Source: an uncultured Clostridia bacterium (GTDB lineage Bacteria > Bacillota > Clostridia > Lachnospirales > Bianqueaceae). Taken from it: DNA of 8,724 nt. The stretch spans positions 1-8,724 of the forward strand of contig CANOUM010000059.1 of assembly GCA_947570515.1 (NCBI GenBank), in the 5' to 3' direction. Every line of letters starts with the position of its first letter. Position 1 is the stretch's first letter. A program made the translations under genes and the position numbers. Under the pieces are notes generated by a model. That model saw nothing but the letters and a program-made list of their open reading frames with translations. It did not search any database and had not been told where the DNA came from. Of this stretch, positions 5,111 through 8,724 are shown piece by piece.

Positions 5111-6253
5111 TTAAGATTTGGCCTGAGAATTTGTGTTTGCGCGAAGGCACTCATGCTGTTCGAGATCGTTTTTGAGAAGGCGGTACAAGGTAGCCGCGAC
5201 TGGCACGCCGATCAGCATGCCAAATACGCCGAATACGCCGCCGCCAACGGTAACAGCAGCCAAAACCCAGATTCCGGGCAGGCCGATGGAGGAACCAACG
5301 ATCCGCGGATAGATCAGATCCCCTTCCAGCTGCTGGAGGATGATGAGAAAGATTAAGAAGATGAGAGCCTGAAGAGGGGATTGCATGAAGATCAAAAACG
5401 CACCGACACCGCCGCCGAGAAAAGCGCCGACAATGGGAATCAGAGCCGTAAAGGCAATGACGGTGCCGATCATGAGCGCATAGGGAAGGCGCAGAAGGAG
5501 CATGCCGATGGTGCACAGTACGCCCAGTATGACGGCATCAATACACTGCCCGACAACAAAGCGGTGGAAGCAGTCATTCATGATAGAAAGGGTGTGGGTG
5601 ATGGTTGAATAATGCTTTTCTTTAAGGTAGCGTTTGGCAAGACGTGTGATCTGAATCGTTAGCTTGTCCTTGCCAATCAGCAGATAGATGGCGAAGACAA
5701 GGGCGAGGAAGGTTGTTGTGATACCCGAGATAAAAGAGGAGATCAGGCCGGCGAATAGGTCGAGAATGCTGCCGATTCCGGAAAAAACGGTGGCAGCAAT
5801 CTGCCGGATTTCGGATTGGAAATTGATGGCTGAGAGCTTTTGCATCAGTTCTTCTGAGAGAATATTTGCCTGTTCTAAATAGGATATGCCATTTTGGATG
5901 GCGATGGGAATTTCAGCGATTAAAAGCTTGATACAGCTGACGAGCTGGGGAACGATTAAAGAAATGACGAGCGCTATTAATGCGATCAGGCTGATTATGG
6001 ATAGAATCAGGCAGATGGTCCGGCGGCTCTTGCATATGAATTTTTTTGCAGAACGGGGAAAAAAGTTTCGTTCATAGAAGCTCATCAGGATATTGATTAG
6101 ATAGGCAAAGATACCGCCGATCAAAAGCGGTATCAGCGCTGTGAGGATTGTGCTGAGGATTGCGGCTGCAGCGGGCCAGTAATGAATACACAGATAGAGG
6201 ATGAAAGCAGCAATAGTAATGGTTACGATGGTTTTTAGTTCCGGTTTTTTCAT
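5111..6253 (-). CDS. AI-2E family transporter (UPF0118/PerM-like membrane protein)
   Basis: This 380-residue polytopic membrane protein has about eight hydrophobic segments: roughly 8-28, 35-57, 80-103, 160-193, 235-255, 258-288, 293-310 and 328-358. A soluble stretch (about 104-155) after the third helix is typical of the family. Family hallmarks are FHRFVVGQ at 229-236, LIPIVGAFLGG at 271-281, GDLIYPRIVGSSIGL at 311-325 and the GVFGMLIGVPVAA end. Members are named after E. coli TqsA, an AI-2 exporter, while others act as Na+/H+ or Li+ antiporters, so the substrate is open. The frame stays open upstream into the tRNA genes, but the real start is the ATG at 6253, with AGGAGA 12 nt upstream. 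It lies downstream of two tRNAs on the same strand with no clear promoter of its own. Confidence 0.9.
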   Translation of the reverse strand: MKKPELKTIVTITIAAFILYLCIHYWPAAAAILSTILTALIPLLIGGIFAYLINILMSFYERNFFPRSAKKFICKSRRTICLILSIISLIALIALVISLIVPQLVSCIKLLIAEIPIAIQNGISYLEQANILSEELMQKLSAINFQSEIRQIAATVFSGIGSILDLFAGLISSFISGITTTFLALVFAIYLLIGKDKLTIQITRLAKRYLKEKHYSTITHTLSIMNDCFHRFVVGQCIDAVILGVLCTIGMLLLRLPYALMIGTVIAFTALIPIVGAFLGGGVGAFLIFMQSPLQALIFLIFLIILQQLEGDLIYPRIVGSSIGLPGIWVLAAVTVGGGVFGVFGMLIGVPVAATLYRLLKNDLEQHECLRANTNSQAKS

Positions 6254-6297
6254 GATGATCTCATTTCTCCTATTTAAATTTAAAGATAAATAGTGGA

Positions 6298-6331
6298 AAG
6301 ACACCGCCAGATTACGATCTTGCGATGTCTT
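6298..6331 (-). terminator. Hairpin between the tRNA genes and the transporter gene
   Basis: On the minus strand a 10-bp stem (AAGACATCGC/GCGGTGTCTT, one G-U) is extended past one mismatch by AGAT/ATCT around loop CGTA. It is followed by TCCACTATTTATC, a poor T run, so termination may be partial. It could end the tRNA transcript, or act as an attenuator or processing signal that lets some transcripts reach the transporter gene. Confidence 0.5.
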
Positions 6332-6357
6332 ATGTGTAAAAATATTGATTTTATGAA

Positions 6358-6429
6358 TGACCCGTGGGAGAATCGAACTCCCGTTACCGCCGTGAAAGGG
6401 CGATGTCTTAACCGCTTGACCAACGGGCC
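6358..6429 (-). tRNA. tRNA-Glu (UUC)
   Basis: This is a complete 72-nt cloverleaf. The acceptor stem GGCCCGT/ACGGGTC has one G-U pair, the D-arm is GTCAAGCGGTTAAGAC, and the anticodon loop CTTTCAC has anticodon TTC (plus positions 6394-6396). The T-arm contains GTTCGATTC. The discriminator is A and CCA is not encoded. It follows the tRNA-Ser gene by 6 nt and shares its promoter. Confidence 0.96.
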
Positions 6430-6435
6430 GGAAAA

Positions 6436-6521
6436 CGGAGGAGGTAGGATTCGAACCCACGGGCCCTTGCGGACTCACTGGTTTTCAAGACCAGCTCCTT
6501 AAACCACTCGGACACTCCTCC
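6436..6521 (-). tRNA. tRNA-Ser (UGA)
   Basis: This is a complete 86-nt class II cloverleaf. The acceptor is GGAGGAG/CTCCTCC with discriminator G. The anticodon stem CTGGT/ACCAG encloses the loop CTTGAAA with anticodon TGA (plus positions 6485-6487). It has a long serine-type variable arm and a T-loop with GTTCGAATC. CCA is not encoded. It is the first gene of the tRNA unit. Confidence 0.96.
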
Positions 6522-6537
6522 AGATAGAACCGTGTCT

Positions 6538-6566
6538 ATTATAAAGAAAAAGAAAAGGAAAGTCAA
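6538..6566 (-). promoter_or_regulatory. Promoter of the tRNA-Ser/tRNA-Glu unit
   Basis: On the minus strand TTGACT (6561-6566), a 17-nt pyrimidine-rich spacer, and perfect TATAAT (6538-6543). The predicted start lies about 10 nt before the tRNA-Ser 5' end. This is a near-consensus, strong, growth-type promoter. Confidence 0.9.
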
Positions 6567-6605
6567 GCAAAATCTTTATGGAATTGAAAGAAGAGGATAA
6601 AAAAT

Positions 6606-6634
6606 TTGACAATGTGCTAGCACTATGCTAAAAT
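6606..6634 (+). promoter_or_regulatory. Promoter of the flavodoxin-like gene with an internal palindrome
   Basis: TTGACA (6606-6611), a 17-nt spacer and TAAAAT (6629-6634). A perfect 10-bp palindrome GTGCTAGCAC fills 6614-6623 of the spacer, a good place for a repressor or for a MerR-type activator. It runs divergently from the tRNA promoter, with -35 boxes 39 nt apart. Confidence 0.85.
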
Positions 6635-6692
6635 AGTAATACTGTGTGATTTAAGCACCAAAATATAAATTTTATGAAGGGTAGTGAATCCA

Positions 6693-7124
6693 ATGAAATT
6701 ACAGGATTTTTTGTATAGCAAATATGGCTATGCTCAAAAAGTTGCTGATGAACTCAGCAGTATGTTTAGATGCAAATGCGATCAGATTCCTCCGGCATAT
6801 CAATGCAATAAAGAGAAGTTAATTTTTATTGTATATGAGAAGTATGGCAGCCTGGATAAGAAACTGGTTAGCTACATGAAGGAAATGGACGTCAATAAAG
6901 CGCAAAATATTGCGTTTATTGAGATTTCCAATACAGGCAATGAAGGGGTAGACGAGCTGAGCTCTATGGTCAAGGCAAATAAAGTCAATATCAGCGGTGT
7001 GCATGGTATTGCAGTAAAGAGAGGCTTATTCTCTAAAGGCCAGCTGACCGGAGCTGATATGGAAGGAGCTAAAAAGTTTGCAGAGGAGCAGGGAAAAGCA
7101 AACTTTGATTTCTTAAATAAATAA
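6693..7124 (+). CDS. Flavodoxin-like domain protein, function unknown
   Basis: The 143-residue protein has the strand-loop-helix order expected of a flavodoxin fold. DFLYSKYGYAQKVADEL (5-21) sits where the phosphate-binding loop and first helix would be. KLIFIVYEKYGSLDKKL (42-58) fits strand 3 and its loop, and NIAFIEISNTG (72-82) fits strand 4. The loop SKYGYA departs from the usual T/S-x-T-G-x-T, so FMN binding is uncertain. The motif YxKYG occurs twice, 40 residues apart, hinting at mimicry or an internal duplication. There is no signal peptide or membrane helix. I chose the ATG at 6693; a GTG at 6684 is possible, but AAGGG would then be only 2 nt away. The gene is monocistronic, with its own promoter and terminator. 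A redox role is inference; it could be a flavodoxin-fold protein without a cofactor. Confidence 0.7.
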   Translation: MKLQDFLYSKYGYAQKVADELSSMFRCKCDQIPPAYQCNKEKLIFIVYEKYGSLDKKLVSYMKEMDVNKAQNIAFIEISNTGNEGVDELSSMVKANKVNISGVHGIAVKRGLFSKGQLTGADMEGAKKFAEEQGKANFDFLNK

Positions 7125-7146
7125 GATCTTTACATATCAAACGAAT

Positions 7147-7181
7147 AAAAAGGTGCCTTCCATGCTGAGGGCACCTTTTTT
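7147..7181 (+). terminator. Intrinsic terminator of the flavodoxin-like gene
   Basis: A 14-bp stem (AAAAAGGTGCCTTC/GAGGGCACCTTTTT, one G-U pair) closes on CATGCT and ends in six T's. It lies 22 nt after the stop codon, and its minus-strand reading also ends in a T run. Confidence 0.93.
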
Positions 7182-7213
7182 GTATGTCAGGATGAATATA
7201 TGGAGAGGGTTAT

Positions 7214-7747
7214 ATGATAGAATATCGGACAATACAACAAGAGGAAATCCATCGTGAGCTGTTTGCGAATTTTATTCGCCGGCAGGTCGTCGTGCAATGT
7301 CGCCGCTGGGAGAATGACCGCTGGACTGTGAAGGAAGATCCATTTATCGATGATTGGTCAGAGGAGGATTATCAAACGCTGATCCATTGTTTGAAGCATA
7401 CGGTGAAAAACGGAGGGTTTGTTTACGGCGCTTTTTATCAGGGAATGTTAAAAGGCTTTGTTTCGGTGGAAGCGGAGCTTTTCGGCAGTCAAAACCAGTA
7501 TGCGGATCTGTCTTCTATTCATATTTCAGAAGATATGAGACGGCAGGGGATTGGACGGTCATTATTTATGGCGGCCAAAGAATGGGGGAAGATGCAGGGC
7601 GCTAAAAAGCTTTATATCTCAGCGCATTCAGCGATAGAGTCACAGGCCTTTTATCAGGTTATGGGCTGCGTGGATGCGCAGGAGTATAATCAGAAGCATG
7701 TAGAGGCAGAGCCTTATGACTGTCAGCTGGAATGCAGTATTGAATAA
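7214..7747 (+). CDS. GNAT family N-acetyltransferase
   Basis: This 177-residue protein has a complete GNAT domain in its second half. Strand 4 (LSSIHISEDM, 99-108) leads into the acetyl-CoA pyrophosphate loop RRQGIGRSLF (109-118), followed by helix 3. KKLYISAHSAIESQAFYQVMGC (131-152, in two parts) is the usual strand 5 plus the NxxSxxFYxxxGF-like motif. The first 60 residues form the substrate-side helices and include a WTVKEDPFIDDW stretch. GNATs transfer acetyl from acetyl-CoA to amines of small molecules, antibiotics or protein N-termini; the acceptor is unknown. The ATG at 7214 has GGAGAGG (7202-7208) 5 nt upstream. No promoter is clear in the 32-nt gap after the preceding terminator, so it may depend on read-through or a weak promoter. 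No hairpin terminator follows, so it may also run into the ligase gene. Confidence 0.88.
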   Translation: MIEYRTIQQEEIHRELFANFIRRQVVVQCRRWENDRWTVKEDPFIDDWSEEDYQTLIHCLKHTVKNGGFVYGAFYQGMLKGFVSVEAELFGSQNQYADLSSIHISEDMRRQGIGRSLFMAAKEWGKMQGAKKLYISAHSAIESQAFYQVMGCVDAQEYNQKHVEAEPYDCQLECSIE

Positions 7748-7791
7748 AATCAGAGAGGCTAAAAGATGATGGGGCGATTCACAGAGTAAGG

Positions 7792-7820
7792 TTGCATTTT
7801 GCAAGGAAGAGGAGTAGAAT
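7792..7820 (+). promoter_or_regulatory. Promoter of the D-Ala-D-Ala ligase gene
   Basis: TTGCAT (7792-7797), a 17-nt spacer and TAGAAT (7815-7820), giving a start near 7827 and a leader of about 47 nt. The -35 lies inside the inverted repeat TTGCA-TTT-TGCAA (7792-7804) and the -10 is the left arm of another repeat. Confidence 0.75.
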
Positions 7821-7833
7821 ATATAAGATTCTA
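7815..7833. promoter_or_regulatory. Inverted repeat over the -10 and start site of ddl
   Basis: TAGAAT and ATTCTA are perfect 6-bp arms separated by 7 nt. Their centre lies just upstream of the expected transcription start, a typical repressor-operator position. Because AT-rich arms occur by chance, the role is tentative. Confidence 0.45.
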
Positions 7834-7835
7834 AA

Positions 7836-7854
7836 ACATAGACGGAGTCTGTGT
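7836..7854 (+). other. Leader hairpin before the ddl ribosome-binding site
   Basis: The 8-bp stem ACATAGAC/GTCTGTGT (one G-U pair) has a GGA loop and lies 8 nt before the GGAGG site. It has no T run, so it is not a terminator. It might influence translation or be a protein or RNA processing site. Confidence 0.45.
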
Positions 7855-7862
7855 ATATAAAT

Positions 7863-7867
7863 GGAGG
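7863..7867 (+). promoter_or_regulatory. Shine-Dalgarno site that fixes the GTG start of ddl
   Basis: GGAGG lies 6 nt before the GTG at 7874. The nearby ATG at 7861 is in another frame and overlaps this site, so GTG is the true start. Confidence 0.85.
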
Positions 7868-7873
7868 AACAAA

Positions 7874-8724
7874 GTGAAAACGAATATAGCTGTTCTTTTT
7901 GGTGGCAAATCCACCGAGCATGAGATATCCTGTATGTCTGCAGCAACCATCATCAAAGCATTAAACCCGGAAAAATATACGATATATCCCATATTTATTT
8001 CTAAAGATGGATTATGGTATTATTATGAAGGAAATATTGATGAGGTTGATGCTGAGGCCATTGTGCGGCAGGCGCCGGAAGCTGCCATTTTACCGGGACA
8101 AAAGGAAAAGGCGCTTTGGGTGCGCGCAAACGGAGAGTGGAAATCGATGCCGCTGGATATTGTGCTTCCCGTGCTGCATGGAAAAAACGGAGAAGACGGG
8201 ACAATTCAAGGGCTTTTGGAGATGGCAGGGATCCCTTATGTAGGATGCGGCGTATTGGCGTCTGCCGCTTCCATGGATAAACTGACAACAAAGAGGATCG
8301 TACTGGAAGAGGGGATCCGGCAGGCAGGATATGTGGCCGTATTTGCCCCGGAGCTGGCGCAGATCGAAAGTGTGCTGGACCGTATTGAGCAGGCGCTGCC
8401 CTATCCGGTATATGTAAAGCCGGCAAATGCCGGTTCTTCGGTAGGAGTTTCTAAAGCAAGCAGCCGGGAAGAACTGGTGGACGCCCTTCATCTGGCGGCA
8501 GAGCATGACAGCCGCATTCTGGTAGAAGAAACGATTGTCGGCCGTGAGGTAGAATGTGCCGTGCTGGGAAACAGCAATTCTATAGAGAATTCGCCGAAAG
8601 CCTCCGGTGTAGGTGAAATTTTAGCGGCTGATACATTTTATACCTATGAGGCTAAATACCATAATGCGGAATCCAAGACCGTATTGGATCCTGATTTGCC
8701 TCCGGAAACGATCGAAGAAATTCG
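7874..8724 (+). CDS. ddl: D-alanine--D-alanine ligase, 5' part
   Basis: The frame is open from GTG at 7874 to the window edge, giving 283 residues of an enzyme usually about 350 long. It joins two D-Ala using ATP in the cytoplasm to supply the dipeptide for peptidoglycan precursors. Visible motifs are VLFGGKSTEHEIS (7-19) with the catalytic Glu15, and PVLHGKNGEDGTIQGLLE (99-116). ASMDK (132-136) and VKPANAGSSVGVSK (181-194) carry the ATP-grasp lysine and the Ser-Ser pair. FYTYEAKY (255-262) has the Lys261-Tyr262 pair matching E. coli DdlB Lys215-Tyr216, which favours D-Ala-D-Ala over the D-lactate-making VanA type. It has its own promoter (7792-7820) and follows the GNAT gene by 126 nt. A partner such as murF may follow outside the window, but that cannot be seen. 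Confidence 0.95.
   Translation, partial: MKTNIAVLFGGKSTEHEISCMSAATIIKALNPEKYTIYPIFISKDGLWYYYEGNIDEVDAEAIVRQAPEAAILPGQKEKALWVRANGEWKSMPLDIVLPVLHGKNGEDGTIQGLLEMAGIPYVGCGVLASAASMDKLTTKRIVLEEGIRQAGYVAVFAPELAQIESVLDRIEQALPYPVYVKPANAGSSVGVSKASSREELVDALHLAAEHDSRILVEETIVGREVECAVLGNSNSIENSPKASGVGEILAADTFYTYEAKYHNAESKTVLDPDLPPETIEEI

Noticed and set aside
6253..6267. Four-codon upstream frame (ATGAGATCATCATGA) overlapping the transporter start
   Set aside because: Its ATG is only 2 nt after AGGAG, too close for efficient initiation, so a regulatory leader peptide is not supported.
6254..6478. N-terminal extension of the AI-2E transporter frame to 6478
   Set aside because: It runs through the tRNA-Glu gene and part of tRNA-Ser, has no ribosome-binding site, and family members begin near the MKKPELK start at 6253.
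8001..8506. Two overlapping minus-strand open frames of about 140 codons
   Set aside because: Both are antisense to ddl, which has all its conserved motifs; composition-driven shadows.

Overview
The window looks like chromosomal DNA from a low-to-mid GC Gram-positive anaerobe, most likely a gut Clostridia/Lachnospiraceae-type Firmicute. The grounds are strong GGAGG-type Shine-Dalgarno sites, TTGACA/TATAAT promoters, tRNA genes without encoded CCA, and a gene set typical of that group (VanY-type carboxypeptidase, AI-2E family permease, GH27 alpha-galactosidase, Ddl). Placement below phylum is inference. No phage, insertion sequence, CRISPR array or plasmid function was seen.

Layout. (1) 1-1270, plus strand: the 3' end of a sugar phosphate isomerase/epimerase gene, then a nucleotidyltransferase-domain gene 4 nt later, closed by a bidirectional terminator (1287-1318). 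(2) 2926-1326, minus strand: an HD-domain protein translationally coupled (ATGA overlap) to a membrane-anchored M15 D,D-carboxypeptidase. (3) 2927-3309: a 383-nt non-coding stretch dominated by two tandem copies of a unit carrying three hairpins, plus a further larger hairpin, upstream of the HD gene. (4) 3528-3310, minus strand: a small AT-rich two-helix membrane protein. (5) 5041-3690, minus strand: a cytoplasmic GH27 alpha-galactosidase coupled by a TGATG overlap to a 67-residue Cys-rich protein, with a clear promoter in front and a terminator behind. (6) 6521-5111, minus strand: tRNA-Ser(UGA) and tRNA-Glu(UUC) behind a near-consensus promoter, a hairpin, then an AI-2E family transporter gene. 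(7) 6606-7181, plus strand: a divergent promoter with a perfect palindrome in its spacer, a flavodoxin-like protein, and an intrinsic terminator. (8) 7214-8724, plus strand: a GNAT acetyltransferase, then a D-Ala-D-Ala ligase (GTG start, cut by the window end) behind a promoter with several stacked inverted repeats.

How it fits together: these are mostly short independent transcription units. Two act on peptidoglycan: Ddl makes the D-Ala-D-Ala end and the VanY-type enzyme trims stem-peptide ends; they are about 5.5 kb apart and on opposite strands, so this is not a vancomycin-resistance cluster. The GH27 unit hydrolyses alpha-galactosides inside the cell and must rely on a transporter encoded elsewhere. 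No complete new defence or mobile system is visible. The least explained elements are the tandem multi-hairpin repeats, the small Cys-rich partner of the GH27 enzyme, and the inverted repeats in the two plus-strand promoters.
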